In this document: positions 33,590 to 45,607 of the stretch, piece by piece
Layout: each line of letters begins with the position of its first letter
How positions within the stretch are numbered: position 1 is the stretch's first letter
Source of the DNA: Mimachlamys varia
Taxonomy: Eukaryota > Mollusca > Bivalvia > Pectinida > Pectinidae
Length of the DNA: 64,000 bases
Direction: 5' to 3'
Assembly (NCBI GenBank): GCA_947623455.1
Contig: OX392542.1
Coordinates: forward strand, 11,167,625 to 11,231,624
The notes under the pieces: model-generated
Told to the model about the DNA's origin: nothing
Databases searched by the model: none
Seen by the model: only the letters and a program-made list of their open reading frames with translations
Translations under genes and position numbers: made by a program

Positions 33590-36550
33590 AAATATGTCTT
33601 GTGTTCTGTCCAAATGTTTGTCCTTACTTCCCTAATATTGTTGTTCGGTAAACAAGGAACGAACGCATGTCTCCTCTCTACCAAACCAACATGGGGACAG
33701 ATATTGGAGTTTTTGTATTTAAGTGGCTGTTTTTTATTTGATATGAAAAACGGGCATTTTAGTATCAAAATTGTGTAGTGCTTGATGACTTAACCTTGGA
33801 GTCATTGGAAAAAAACACACCTATATATAAACATTTTTATATTATTGCCTAAAAGACGTATGTGCGTTATACAATATGCAACACCAGAGTATTTTAAACA
33901 CGATGCAAATTTACGAACATATCAAACAAACCTTGTGGCATTTTGTTTATTATCGGTTTTGTTTTAATAATACATGTTTATATAATTGTTGTTTTTAAGT
34001 GGTGTGCACATTGATTTGACAGAAGGCCATTTAAATATGTTGATATAATAATTTTTATTTAAAGCAATGTGTTGATTGATTCTGACGGAAAGCCGTTTAT
34101 CATATCGTTGTGCCTGTAGGTTCACAAAGGTAAACTAAGGTGACAGTTCTAAAACAAATATTTTCGGTACGATACAAATATTATCTTTCCTATTGTTTGG
34201 ATGAGTTAGTATTGACATGCTTCAGACTGTAAATACTACCGCACTACAATCCAAATGTTACTAATCCCGATAGTTCCCCCCATTTTATTGATTAAACATC
34301 TGGTAATCCACCCGTTAATTAGAGGATGTTTGCTTAGTGACTATCTGCTGCATTCTAAACCAAGTCAATATCGAAATAATATTTCCAATATTTTTTGTTT
34401 GTTTTGACCTTGGTTTTAGCTGACCTTGACTATAACGGTAAACTCCATAACCAATCGATCAGTAACACTGTCCTGTTAGAAAGTACTGGTGTACCTGTGT
34501 CTACGGATCCCGTTCTACACCCGAATCTCCAGGGACAATCGTAAAATTGGTTTGCTCCTGTACTAAGTAGTCTTGCTACGATGAAATCACCATTGCAGTG
34601 ACCCTTGGGACTGAGCGTGTCCAGAAATACCCAAATCATTATCCTTCTCAAACGATGGTGTTTTGTACCCTTTTTCCATGACAACTGTTGAAAAGTGAGC
34701 ATATGGGCACAACCATGTGGTGTAAAGGCCAAAAAAAGCATTTCATTAGTGTCAAGAATTAAGATGTCTTTAATGAGACCGAATATTGAAATTATTTATA
34801 CACTGTAACATGTCGGTAACAAATATATTTAAAAATGGCAGTGTCTGAAAAATATACAATATAGTTATTATCGTTTTAGGAAAAATCATAGAATACCAAA
34901 TCGCCAGCAAATAATCTGAAGTAAAAAGCAATTAAAATATATAAAGTAGGGACAGAATAAGAAAATGAAATATTTACATGGAAACCATTTTAAAAAATAC
35001 AATACAACAAGACTAGGTATTTCAGAAGAATATTTTCTGCAGCACAGCCCTTTATTGAATTCATACAATTGGGGTATTTCATTCCAAGTCAGTTTTAACA
35101 AAATTTTAGATCGCTTTTTGATTTCCATCATTTTAGTCACTATCAGTACTAATGCGTCTCAAATAAAACAAACAAGTGTATAGTTTAATGCAATGCAGGG
35201 ATCACTTTGGGGCGAGATTGGGAGTTTTTTTACCCATATTTTTCCTGAAAATCTCATTGAAAATGCAATATTATATTACTTTATATAGAAAAATTTCAGA
35301 GATATTTTGCTGATCCCATGAAATCCCTCGAATTCTCCCATAGGTTTTAAGAGTCAGAATTATCCCTGTAATGTTTTTTCAAGCATACTACGTTTAGTAT
35401 ACAAATTATATATACGTGGAATCACGTTTCTTTGATATTTATTCCTGTTGATGGTCAGCATGACGACAAACCCAAGTCAATATTATACTGTATAGTTTCG
35501 TAGGTGTAAAATTTCCTGATTTTCGGTGTTACATTTAATTCTGGAGGGTGCCATTTCATGGGTCACAAAATAATTGTGAAATACAGATTGTATGGCCATC
35601 TAAAACCATTCTCGAAGTGTTTTAAAGTTAACAAATTTCAATGCATTCGCGAATTTAGCGAAATTTAAACCCTCGCGAATATTAATAAATATACAGTAAA
35701 CATACTAAATAAATAAATAAATAAATAAATACACTAAGTATTTTATTCATAAAGGCTGGGTGACTTGAAATATCTGAGAATATTTAGCCTACCCCAATTA
35801 CCATTGCTTACGCCATTTGACTATTGTAAAACTGATCGTCCGCGACTCTTTCTTGACAGCAGTACAAAACCGCACACTGCCACCAATTAAAGCATGTCCT
35901 TTGTGTCTGTAGTTACTTCCGTCCATATCTAATTTGATAGGTCGGATATTATGGATAACCATTTGCTCAAAAACCTCCAATGAAATGAATGACAACCTCA
36001 AGAACAAGAATAGAAATTGACATAATTGCATTTGCAATGCGTTGTTCATTTCTCCTATCTCTTCAATGCATTATGGATTTCATGGAGAAATGAACCTCTG
36101 CAGTAAATATTGAGCCAGATATAATTATGGCTGGAATGGCAGTGTATTTATGTATAAGAAGCAGAGATTGGCGGTATGCCATTCCTCATCACTGACTATC
36201 AGTAACCTCTCTTGTCTACACCGTTGTTCAATATGTGCCTATTGTAAGGGGGTAAACAATGATTCTAAACATGCCACTATGACGTCATTACGTGACGTAT
36301 CGCTTTGATGACGTTCCTGGCCGTAGTTGATGATATCTTCTATAAAGGAACATTTTAAAGCTGATGTGTATATTCATTACGTGATTGCTGTGGGACTTGA
36401 CCTGGCGTGTTTGATTAAGTAATTACTCTGAGCGTAATTATGTTCATTATTAAGTTAACTGCACACCAATACTCGTCCTACAATCAATATTACAGAAACA
36501 ATCTCATTTCAGTAATGCTACATTTTTTTCTGTGCGAATAAGAAATTACT
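33590..36550. other. Unannotated AT-rich DNA
   Basis: No gene assigned. Minus 34430-34741 (103 codons, containing SPKGHCNGDFIVARLLSTG and a CPWRFGC segment) is open and protein-like in part, but has no splice support. An (AAAT)7 microsatellite lies at 35703-35731. CRE-like TGACGTCA/TGACGT motifs cluster at 36280-36315. Confidence 0.3.
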
Positions 36551-36552
36551 TA

Positions 36553-36607
36553 CAAGGAGGGAGATTCCCACTGACTTTCGTTGCTGTGTTTGTCCAGATG
36601 GTCTGTA
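36553..36607 (-). CDS. Very weak candidate micro-exon
   Basis: The minus strand carries an AG after 'ccataaatacag' (about 36608) and a consensus donor GTAAGT at about 36547-36552. The bases between them are open in all three frames; one reads TDHLDKHSNESQWESPSL. The acceptor lacks a strong pyrimidine tract. Reported only because of the consensus donor. Confidence 0.13.
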
Positions 36608-36784
36608 ACTGTATTTATGGAGTTTAGTTTTCGTGTTCGTGATTGTTGGGGTGTAGAATTTGTTGATATGCTTTGATAAGTTGTGCGTTTTTTAAATCTT
36701 TAATCCATAGTTTTAATTTACCTTTGATTGGTGGTCCATAGTTTGTTGTATTTAGTCCTTGTTGGGACTTACTGTGTCACTGTA

Positions 36785-37735
36785 GGGTTCGCTGATACTT
36801 TTTAGTGATGTGAATTTAAACCATGACACTGTAGGCTTCGCTGTTACTTCTTAGTGATGTGAATTTAAACCATGACAATATAAGGTTCGCTGATACTTCT
36901 TAGTGGGGTGAATTGAAACCATGACAATATTAGGTTCGCTGATACTTTTTAGTGATGTGAATTGAAACCATGACAATATAAGGTTCGCTGATACTTCTTA
37001 GTGGGGTGAATTGAAACCATGACAATATAAGGTTCGCTGATACTTCTTAGTGGGGTGAATTGAAACCATGACAATATTAGGTTCGCTGATACTTTTTAGT
37101 GATGTGAATTTAAACCATGACAATATTAGGTTCGCTGATACTTCTTAGTGATGTGAATTGAAACCATGACAATATAAGGTTCGCTGATACTTTTTAGTGA
37201 TGTGAATTTAAACCATGACAATATTAGGTTCGCTGATACTTTTTAGTGATGTGAATTTAAACCATGACAATATAAGGTTCGCTGATACTTCTTAGTGATG
37301 TGAATTAAAACCATGGCAATATAAGGTTCGCTGATACTTCTTAGTGATGTGAATTGAAACCATGACAATATAAAGTTCGCTGATACTTCTTAGTGATGTG
37401 AATTGAAACCATGACAATATAAGGTTCGCTGATACTTCTTAGTGGGGTGAATTGAAACCATGACAATATTAGGTTCGCTGATACTTCTTAGTGATGTGAA
37501 TTGAAACCATGACAATATAAGGTTCGCTGATACTTCTTAGTGGGGTGAATTGAAACCATGACAATATAAAGTTCGTTGATACTTCTTAGTGGGGTGAATT
37601 GAAACCATGACAATATTAGGTTCGCTGATACTTTTTAGTGATGTGAATTTAAACCATGACACTGTAGGGTTCGCTGATACTTCTTAGTGATGTGAATTTA
37701 AGCCATACCAATGTAGGGTTCACTGGTAATATTTC
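36785..37735 (+). repeat. 49-bp minisatellite, about 19 copies
   Basis: Units read 'gttcgctgatacttcttagt', then 'gatgtgaattgaaaccatga', then 'caatataag'. Subvariants (gatgtg versus ggggtg; gaattg versus gaattt; atataag versus atattag) are shuffled along the array, suggesting repeated unequal exchange. The first two and last two copies carry 'cactgtagg' variants, so the edges resemble each other more than the centre. Confidence 0.94.
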
Positions 37736-38175
37736 TTTCTTAATTGTGTTTTATATCGTTTAGGAATGTGATTTAGGTTGTCGGAAGTTTTTGGTTTTCA
37801 TACATTTAAGATTCAATGCGATTAAAATTCTTGTTGGGTGATACCAATTATTAAATTTCGGGTTTTAATGTCTCTGATTTGGGGAGTTTATTTATATGTT
37901 TGCGAACAGTTGGCAATGTTACACACTCTACCATGATATCAGAAAGCAAGTGCAAGTAATCAAGCAAATGTCATCGAAACTCCTGTCCAGAGGTGTTATG
38001 ACAAACAAAAAATTTATAAATAAATTAAAAAATGACGTTTGTTGCCTGTATTCATACATGTATTATTAACGAACTATTTAGATATCCTTTCAGTCTTAAG
38101 ATATTAGCCAACCCTCGATCTCTGCATACCATATTTTTTTTATGAGAGATGTTATTAGTAAAATGCTTGATGTAT
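37736..38175. other. Unannotated AT-rich DNA
   Basis: No supported feature. Confidence 0.3.
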
Positions 38176-38179
38176 ACAT

Positions 38180-38460
38180 GTACCTTATTGTCGCGTTCAT
38201 CGAAGTATGTCACATACTTACTTGATTTATGCGTTAAATATATTGCAATTGATTTTTGTCGAATTGTTTTAAAAAATATCTATATTGCAATATTTTTACG
38301 CTTACTCTTCCGGGACACGTGGTCTTATCTTTTTGTACTTTTACAATGGTCTTATATAAATTCATCCTTGTTCAATTTTGCCCCTAGTTTTATCGATTTT
38401 GAGTTCAGATTATGGTTTTGTTGACGCTTCGGTATTCTCTGATATATTTTTAAGCATAGT
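38180..38460 (+). repeat. Dispersed repeat R1, copy 2
   Basis: Shares with 7040-7470 and 47290-47540 the ordered blocks 'cgcttactcttcc', 'ggtcttatctttttgtac', 'attttgagttcagattatgg' and 'ttttgttgacgcttcggtat' plus 'tctctgat'. It carries a single copy of the segment that is expanded tenfold at 7220-7430. The 91-codon plus frame here is a translation of the repeat. Confidence 0.7.
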
Positions 38461-39245
38461 ATATTACATTATCATTTTACTTTTTCTCGAGTTATCTAAT
38501 TGATAAATTAGATTTGGTATACATTGAAGCCTTAACTTGTATGTATGTTAAAAAAATGCATAAGTTACGTAACTGTTTTTCATCAAAACATGCTTTTTGT
38601 TTTGAAACATTTGACCGCTGGTCAGATGTGATAACAGTACACCACGTAGACGGTCACGTGTTACCTCAAATAGCTTAATACAGGTAAAATTCAAATTGAT
38701 GGGGCATTATAAAATATTAAATCTTGTTATCAACATAATTATCAACAAATTTAATATGAATATAAAATGTACATATTCAGACATACACTGTACCTGGTCC
38801 TCACAAGTGAACAAACCTCGTTCTGGAGGCGTTTATTGGTTGTATATGATTCTGTGACAGGTGGACATATATTTCCGGGTCGGGTTTTAAGGCGACACAT
38901 ATACGTACCAAACTGTATCATGTCTGAGTGCTCTAAAACAATGAAATAGATGGTGAAAATTAAAAATATCGATCTGTAGCCGAGATAAGAACAGTCAGTA
39001 TATTATCGATCTAGGCTTACACACGTCTACGTGGATTTTACATCCGAGTGCTGAAACTTCCATTAAAGTTAAATGTTCAATTATCAATTGTACTTGGTTT
39101 GAAGGTTATTTCAGTGGCGGCAACTGTACATTGATCAGAAATACAAAAACGAAACCATGCTTGTTATGTTCAATTATACCAACATTCTCGCCTTACTGAT
39201 GGAGTAAAAACCTCAGTTCTCCAATACGTTGTGTTATATGTCTAT
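38461..39245. other. Unannotated DNA
   Basis: No supported gene. Confidence 0.3.
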
Positions 39246-39250
39246 TTTAG

Positions 39251-39351
39251 AATTGAAATTCCCTGACAAAGTTGAAATGAGGGAATGGTTCGATTTATAC
39301 TTGAACGATATGTATGGCCAAGATGCAGTCAGAAATCAATATATTTACCAG
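39251..39351 (+). CDS. Candidate internal exon (33 codons), unrecognised
   Basis: A pyrimidine-rich acceptor (tatgtctattttag, ending 39250) and a donor CAG|GTATAT (39352) bound 101 bases: two leading bases plus 33 codons, leaving phase 0. The peptide includes PDKVEMREWFDLYLNDMYGQ, then DAVRNQYIYQ, with the charged/aromatic mix of real protein. It recalls, only weakly, the start of the GTPase-binding region of Diaphanous-type formins (a helix with F..L..DM). That resemblance is too thin to name the gene. The frame continues open to 39429 past the donor. Confidence 0.3.
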
Positions 39352-39668
39352 GTATATAGCATATGTTTAACACTTATTTTTGAACGTACTTCAGAGTTAA
39401 TAGATTCATCTTTAGTTGAAAAAAAATAACAAACAAACTAAAAACGATGATTTATAGAAAAAATAAGATGAAATTGTGTCGTAATTCATTTTGAAGAAAT
39501 CAGAGAATAACGAAAGAATTAAAATTGAAATATATATATATGTATGAAATAATAAAAACTGTTTTTAGAGGCTTTCTCCATTTCGTTCGTACTCAGAAAT
39601 TTCCGATAAAGATGAAGGAATAATTTGATTTCGAAGTCATCACTGTCGTAATGACAATGTATTTCAGT

Positions 39669-39835
39669 AGTCGACTGTTTTGATGAGCAAGGCCGCCGTA
39701 TGTCTACAGTGAAATGGTACCGTATACGACTGGAACAGCGTGAATCACGGCAGACACCAGAGCAGCGATATGATCAGAGCATGCAGGCAATTGCATTTGT
39801 AACGATCCGGATCTGTATTGTCCGGTCATGATTTA
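39669..39835 (+). CDS. Weak coding-like patch
   Basis: After 'aatgtatttcag' (ending 39668) the plus strand is open for 53 codons (RRMSTVKWYRIRLEQRESRQ, then TPEQRYDQSMQ, then a hydrophobic end and stop). There is no good donor. Part of its DNA (accagagcagcgatat) resembles 'accagatcagcggtat' in the next candidate at 39971, which may mean local duplication. Confidence 0.2.
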
Positions 39836-39919
39836 TTGTTTAGACGTGATTTGTCGGTTCCTGGCTTATGTTGGGTCATGTTGCTGTTTTATCAAACACT
39901 TTTAGTTGTTTGTTTTCAG

Positions 39920-39981
39920 ATGAACAGATCCAGCGGGGCCATTGATTACCGCCATTATAGCCGTGATAGACCAGATCAGCG
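39920..39981 (+). CDS. Candidate short exon, unrecognised
   Basis: A strong acceptor (ttagttgtttgttttcag, ending 39919) is followed by ATGAACAGATCC and a frame reading MNRSSGAIDYRHYSRDRPDQ up to a GTATCC donor-like site at 39982. The frame remains open to 40026. Two other frames contain early stops or are less protein-like. Confidence 0.25.
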
Positions 39982-39984
39982 GTA

Positions 39985-40680
39985 TCCCTGTACATTTGAA
40001 GTCCCTTTGTGTCCTGATGTTATTTAAGTACAATTCAATTTAGATTCACATGACATGTAACTTGAAAATATTTCTTGCAAATAAGCATTTACAAGAGCAG
40101 AAGAGACTTGTGCACTTACACTAGAGTAGGCACCTACGTAACCCGATTACAAGTAGCCTTCTGTCACTGCCAAGTCAGCCATTGTAAAAACAACACATCT
40201 GTATCGATAACATTAAAGGCCTGAGTTTTCAGCATGAAATACACCAGTACATGTCCTTTTGTTCATGATTTTGATTTTTCGAGGTATAAATTAACCAGAT
40301 ATTGTTATTTGGAGATTAGGATACGATGTAAGGGTAGATATGTTCTACAGATCGTGTTGGTTTAATCTACCTGCATGTGTATTGCCTGTTACCCGCGTTG
40401 TTAGGTAGTAATCACCCTGGATTTCCTAACAAAAAAGACATAATCTATCGTTTTAAGGCCTACCTTTGCAAAACACTGCTTGATAAATCTCGCTGAAACA
40501 TTTTCTTGTGTTCTATTCAATCGATGAAAAAATGTTTCTCATCCATGGTGGTCACATTGAGAAATAAAATTTCTTGCATAATGCTAGCACCACACAATAC
40601 CTACATACAATGTACATGTACCGCAAGGTCGACGTCATAATAGGAAATGGTTTTCTAATCTAAAACAAAATACCTTGTAC
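39985..40680. other. Unannotated DNA
   Basis: No supported feature. Confidence 0.3.
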
Positions 40681-40682
40681 TT

Positions 40683-40868
40683 TTAAACAACTCCCAAACA
40701 CAACAACACCTCCAGCCAACTTGGATTGAAAAGAAAATAAATTGAGTCTTTTGAGAAGTAATTCGAAATCATTAATAATTCATCGGTTTGTGTATGGGAT
40801 CGATCCCCTGGTTGTTTCAGCAGCTGAACGAGTTTGGTTTTTAGGGCTGAGGATGAGGCGGACACCGG
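40683..40868 (-). CDS. Candidate terminal exon (61 codons), unrecognised
   Basis: On the minus strand 'tagtgttcttaggcag' ends at 40869 and opens a phase-0 frame: PVSASSSALKTKLVQLLKQP, then GDRSHTQTDELLMISNYFSK, ending in TAA at 40683. The first 40 residues look protein-like; the end is hydrophobic. No domain recognised and no partner exon found. Confidence 0.22.
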   Translation of the reverse strand, partial: PVSASSSALKTKLVQLLKQPGDRSHTQTDELLMISNYFSKDSIYFLFNPSWLEVLLCLGVV

Positions 40869-40869
40869 C

Positions 40870-41175
40870 TGCCTAAGAACACTATAATTACCTCGGGCGA
40901 CGACAATCGATGCTAATTACTATGGTAGGTTACAAAGACATTGCACAACCGATACCAGTGCTACCTAGCACGAGAACGCCTACCAGCTATCCACACACCG
41001 TAATGGGTACTATTGTTTCGTTCAGAAGTTTTTCTCCCCAAGGAAAACCATTGATATTTTTTTGCATATTTATTTCCGGTTTTAGATCGTATACGTGTAA
41101 AAAATAAGTGTGAACCTTGCAGGTGTCGATAGCACCCCGTTGGGCTAACATAAATCGGTGGAGCTATATAATTTG
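40870..41175. other. Left flank of the LTR element
   Basis: No supported gene. The flank ends with ATAT at 41176-41179, the left target-site duplicate. Confidence 0.4.
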
Positions 41176-41179
41176 ATAT

Positions 41180-42334
41180 TGTCACGTTACTACACTTCCG
41201 ACACCATCTCACTAAACACTGTAATTGTTTGATTTGTCTGATAGACTCACTTGATAAAAACACAACATACTCAATTTCATAAAGTTAGCTAAAGTTTTAT
41301 TAATATGAATAGACGAAAGAATGTATCACAAATTCCGGTGAATAACTACAGTCTACTACAACTATTCTAACTATATATCTATAGACTCCTCGCAAGTCTC
41401 CCAAAGCTCTCCAACTCAAACTCTACTCGACTCAAAACTACAACTAAAACCTCCACTCTCAACTTCACTTCAAATAACAACTCCCCACTTCACTTCAAAT
41501 AATCAACCGACTCGACTTCACTTCGAATAGAAAAACTAACTCTCTCACTTCATATCATAACTAACTCAGGAACACCCCTTTATATAGGCAGCACTATTTT
41601 AAGATACTGACATCATATGCTAAATATACTTCAACTAACTAAATATAGCTAATGACATCATTTACTAAATATACCTTAACTCCCTGAGAATGACCACATA
41701 TACCTATTTATACACTGTACCCTCAGGATGACCTCAAGGCTATATATAAACAAACCCTTAGAATGACTTCATACCTATTTATACTCCAGTCCCCAAAATG
41801 ACCTTCTAGCTATTTATAAACCAGATCCCTAAAATGACTTCATAGCTATTTATACACAAGTCCTCAGATTGACCTTCTAGCTATTTATAAACCAGATCCC
41901 TAAATGACTTCATACCTATTAATACACAAGTCCTCAAATTGACCTTCTAGCTATATATAAACCAGATCCCTAAATGACTTCATAGCTATTTATACACAAG
42001 TCCTCAGATTGACCTTCTAGCTATTTATAAACCAGATCCCTAAATGACTTCATACCTATTAATACACCAGTCCCTCAGCTAGTATCAAACTCTACTGAAG
42101 CCGGGAATGCGATAGCCGATAGCCGCTCAAGTTTGCAGATCACATTAAGAAAGCTATTAATTGTGATACCATCTCTCTAACTGACCCTTAATTAACAGCT
42201 AAAGCAAATAGTAAACCACCAAACTGACCATATGAACACACTTACCTTACTTAGAAGACTACAGATAAAAGCCATCCTAATTAATGAAATATGTACACTA
42301 ATCATAATACTAATCACTTGTTAAAAACTTCACA
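41180..42334 (-). repeat. 3' LTR (left copy)
   Basis: In element (minus) orientation it contains a TATA box TATATAAAGG (41577-41586) and, about 280 nt downstream, an AATAAA polyadenylation signal (41296-41301), as expected for U3-R-U5 order. The U3 portion carries 70-bp tandem units (41750-42075). A consensus-like donor (AAGGTAAGTG, about 42244) also occurs. It differs from the right copy by one missing A in the run near 41531. Confidence 0.93.
41750..42075 (-). repeat. 70-bp tandem repeats within the LTR U3 region
   Basis: On the plus strand, half-units 'tgacttcatagctatttata' plus 'cacaagtcctcagat' and 'tgaccttctagctatttata' plus 'aaccagatccctaaa' alternate, each 35 bp, for about 4.5 full 70-bp units. 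The identical block is at 46195-46515 in the other LTR. Repeated U3 units often carry enhancer activity in retroelements; here that is inference. Confidence 0.85.
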
Positions 42335-42347
42335 AATATCTCCCGCT
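42335..42347 (-). other. Polypurine-tract-like sequence
   Basis: Minus strand AGCGGGAGATATT lies immediately upstream of the 3' LTR, where plus-strand DNA synthesis is primed in LTR elements. It is only partly purine, so the call depends on position. Confidence 0.5.
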
Positions 42348-43285
42348 AAGTCGACTTTTACTCCTGGAAAACACTTATAACATATACTCTCCTTTCCATG
42401 AAAAAGAAACTCACAATTAACTATCACTCAAGTTCAGATTACATTATTGTCAAGTTCTTTTGATTTATTCTGTCTATTCTTCATTGGTCTTTTCGCTACA
42501 TGTAACACATTGTCAAGTGCGTCAATATTCCAGGTAAAAGTTGTATTTTTTTTTTTAACACAGTCTGACGTTCTCGTTCACGCCGAGTCCAAAGATTGTT
42601 CACTTCTTCTACACATTATTACCATACCGTCCCTTATGACATAAAAGTTAATATTTGGAGCCGTTTTCGTGATTCTGTAGTTGTAGTTGTCCAGAGATAT
42701 TATGTGTTCACTATTTACACATAAATTACCATACCGTCTTTTCCGACATAAAAGTTAATCTCTGGAGCCGTTTCGCGATCTTGATGTAGTAGTCTTCACT
42801 GGTACAGCTGTTATCTGGACAGTCGCAGCTTTGTCCTTAATCCACAGCAAAGCAGTTACTATCTTGACCTTTCTACACATCTTTAAACACTCTTTGTATA
42901 CATCCACGGGAGAATTCATTAAACTGAATTTTGTAATGTTGGATTAATCCTTCCAATGCGAATTCCAAAAACTCATCATTAACAAATTACACCAGATTTT
43001 CACTCCAATGACATTCTCAAATTGAATTCTACAGATAAACACTGAAACTGAACATTTTGTAAATCTGTATTGAAATCCTAATCCAACGATTATATTTTTT
43101 TCTTCTCTTTCACGAAAGGAATCACTGCACATTTTAATATAATTAAACATTCCACAAGAATGACTTTTTTTTTTTGCACAGATGAACAATTGATACAACC
43201 ACTGGTACGAAATTATAATCTGCCGAAAAGCACGTTCAATGGTTCTTTTCTCAAAAGAATTATTACACATTTTATTATGATAATC

Positions 43286-43376
43286 TAACCACAAGGAACA
43301 CTTCTCACAAATATATCTAACCACAAGGAACACTTCTCACAAATATATCTAACCACAAGGAACACTTCTCACAAAT
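43286..43376 (+). repeat. 32-bp tandem triplicate inside the LTR element
   Basis: Three copies of 'aaccacaaggaacacttctc' plus 'acaaatatatct' at 43287, 43319 and 43351, essentially identical. Confidence 0.9.
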
Positions 43377-43408
43377 ATGAAAAATTTATATATCCACTAG
43401 AAATCAAT

Positions 43409-43606
43409 TCACATTATGGAAACTTCATACAATTTATTCTTAACTTTTAACTCCATTGGTTCAAAATGCATACTATTGGCGATTGCAGGTTCAGGGGCCA
43501 CTGTGTGTTCAAGCTCGGTATCGGTATCCGAAACCGGAGAGAATGGAAAATCATTGATGTGTTCATCCATCAGTGGTGTTCCAAGTGACTTCTGTAGTAA
43601 ATCCAT
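43409..43606 (-). CDS. Small acidic ORF inside the LTR element
   Basis: A 65-codon frame in element orientation, near the 3' LTR. The peptide is acidic and proline-containing (MDEHINDFPFSPVSDTDTEL, then EHTVAPEPAIANS), unlike retroviral enzymes. A stop lies six codons upstream of the ATG. It could be a relic of a captured host exon or chance. No family recognised. Confidence 0.22.
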   Translation of the reverse strand: MDLLQKSLGTPLMDEHINDFPFSPVSDTDTELEHTVAPEPAIANSMHFEPMELKVKNKLYEVSIM

Positions 43607-45066
43607 GCCTGCTTGACTGTATTATAAGAGTTGTAATAGTATCCAAAATAGAGGTGTGTAACCGAGCAAATCCTTTTCTAAAACTGACCAAGTCTGAGCT
43701 ACTCTCTTTGTTTTTACAACCCCAATCAAATTCTAATCAGATAATTCATAATGAACTTTAAATGACCCTAATACTGTCACTGTTGAAATTCACTGGCATT
43801 CATCCTAATTAAACTCAACCGCGCCCATTTGATCCCTACCCCACATTCAACATTAATTTGATAAGACCAATTTGTGTCCGGTGGACATTAGTGAGATGTC
43901 AGTGGACCCCCTTCATCTAATGATATATGGAGACAGTCTCCACTCACAGTATGCCTGCAGACTGTAAATGTTAAATACACTTCTTTGATTTCCATTTTCC
44001 AATCTTGAGGAAAAACTTTTAAATGTTCTCAGTTAATGCTGTCAAAGTAAATATACACATCCATATCAACACCTTTAGATTCACCAGGTCCAGATATTTC
44101 CAGAACAGTTACTTTCACAAAATTTAATGCACCGATTATCTTTAAGTTTCAAGTTCCATAATGATTTCTTTCTAATTAGCAGAAGTTTCTAGATTAAAGC
44201 TCTTTGATTTGGGAAAGTTACTGAGACATTTTCTGTCTTTGATCTCCTAGTACCAAGTAACACAATCAAAATAAATTTACGAAAATCTGTGTTACTCTCC
44301 CTAAATGCCACTCTCTGTTTATGTTTTGTTTTCAACACATATGCAAACAAAACAAACGAAAAGTCACATATTCTCTGTCTATGTTCCTCTGATGCCTAAT
44401 CAATCAGGTTGTTTACGTGTTCTTGCACCCCTCCACACAAGATTTCTTTGTTGGCTCTTTACATTCTATCTTCTATTCTTTGTCGTATAGCAGAACTCCA
44501 GAAACTCTATTACTGTCTCTAAAAACATTAGGCAATCATTAGGCCAATAAACATTCCCACACTTTAACAATTAATCTCCGGAAAAGTAAAACTTAATTTT
44601 TGACCAGTTCTGGACATCACTTCATTCAATGTTGCTCCATTACTGCTTTAGTAATAACTTTCATAGGTACACCATTAAATCACTTGAGTCAAACATGGCT
44701 TTACGACTCATTATAAAACCAGAACAATTCACTTTACAAACACTATATCATATTCTTCACTGTTTTACCTATCCTACCCAACTCTCTGTAGAAGTCTCTA
44801 AACTACCCCAAGTCCTCCCGAGTACTTGATTGACTCTTCTCCATCCTATTCCGACTATATCTAGTGAATGAACACATCACATCGCCTACGTGAACCGCCG
44901 ATACTTATGTTAACATTTCCCATAGTTAACACAAGATTGTTCATTTACTATTCCACTATATGCTGCAAAACGAGCCGTTAAATACACAGTTTTCTCGAAA
45001 TCCCTTGATCAGGTAGATATCTCCCTCGTGTCGTCAAAATCATCCAACCCATCCAGATTAATACTA

Positions 45067-45189
45067 TCAGTCCTCAGAAAGTATGTCAATCCTGGGTGAT
45101 GCTCCATTTTGAAACCTTCGACAATACACATATCTATCTGCAATCAGGACGCCATTTCGGTACTCACAATCCGTAAGTTTCCCAGAAAC
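45067..45189 (-). pseudogene. Broken coding-like segment downstream of the primer site
   Basis: Forty open minus-strand codons between stops read like protein: VSGKLTDCEYRNGVLIADRY, then VYCRRFQNGASPRI. The preceding segment (45144-45365) is open in a different frame and ends its protein-like part at a GTGAGT (about 45172). The region therefore looks like frameshifted, or unspliced multi-exon, coding DNA. I do not attempt to rejoin it. Possibilities are decayed gag, a captured host gene, or chance. Confidence 0.25.
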
Positions 45190-45322
45190 TTAACGGTATA
45201 CCAAACTATCGTTTTGTACAAGTTAACAATCACTGTTCCACAAACATTACTTAAGGTCTTGACATCTTTACCAACAATCACATTTCCTTCGGTTACCGGT
45301 AGACAGTCCATATTAAGGCTAA

Positions 45323-45538
45323 TTAAATTCCTGGGTCCCACAGTTCCAATATACGTGAAGTACAAAATTGTTTAGCGACACAACAAACTGTCTCCATTGG
45401 ACCCATTTCGAATGTATCTGAATAGCATTCAAAGTATGTCGCAATACTGTTATCTGCGTCTTCACAAACTACCGACTTTTGAACACTTACAAGAAGGCAC
45501 ACAATCCATACCATTGTATTGGTATCCATCTTGCACAA
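45323..45538 (-). CDS. Signal-peptide-like cysteine-containing ORF next to the PBS
   Basis: First ORF after the primer-binding site in element orientation; 71 codons, with a second ATG at codon 4 (45529). From that ATG the peptide starts MDTNTMVWIVCLLVSVQKSV, a hydrophobic core like a secretion signal. The rest is acidic with a CC pair (ECYSDTFEMGPMETVCC, then AKQFC). Gag normally sits here and lacks such a signal. A GTAAGT overlaps the hydrophobic core (about 45483-45488), so in RNA the segment may be spliced. Family not recognised; a captured host secreted-protein exon is a possible origin. Confidence 0.35.
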   Translation of the reverse strand: MCKMDTNTMVWIVCLLVSVQKSVVCEDADNSIATYFECYSDTFEMGPMETVCCVAKQFCTSRILELWDPGI

Positions 45539-45607
45539 ACACGGTTCTGTATCGTTTTGTCTGGAGAATTTAAGATCCCACTAGAATTTGCACGTGTTAA
45601 AGTTTAG

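Noticed and set aside
42944..43333. 129-codon minus frame as retroviral pol
   Set aside because: No reverse-transcriptase, integrase, protease or zinc-knuckle motif. Composition is K/I/F/C-rich, as expected from AT-rich DNA, and it includes the 32-bp tandem triplicate.
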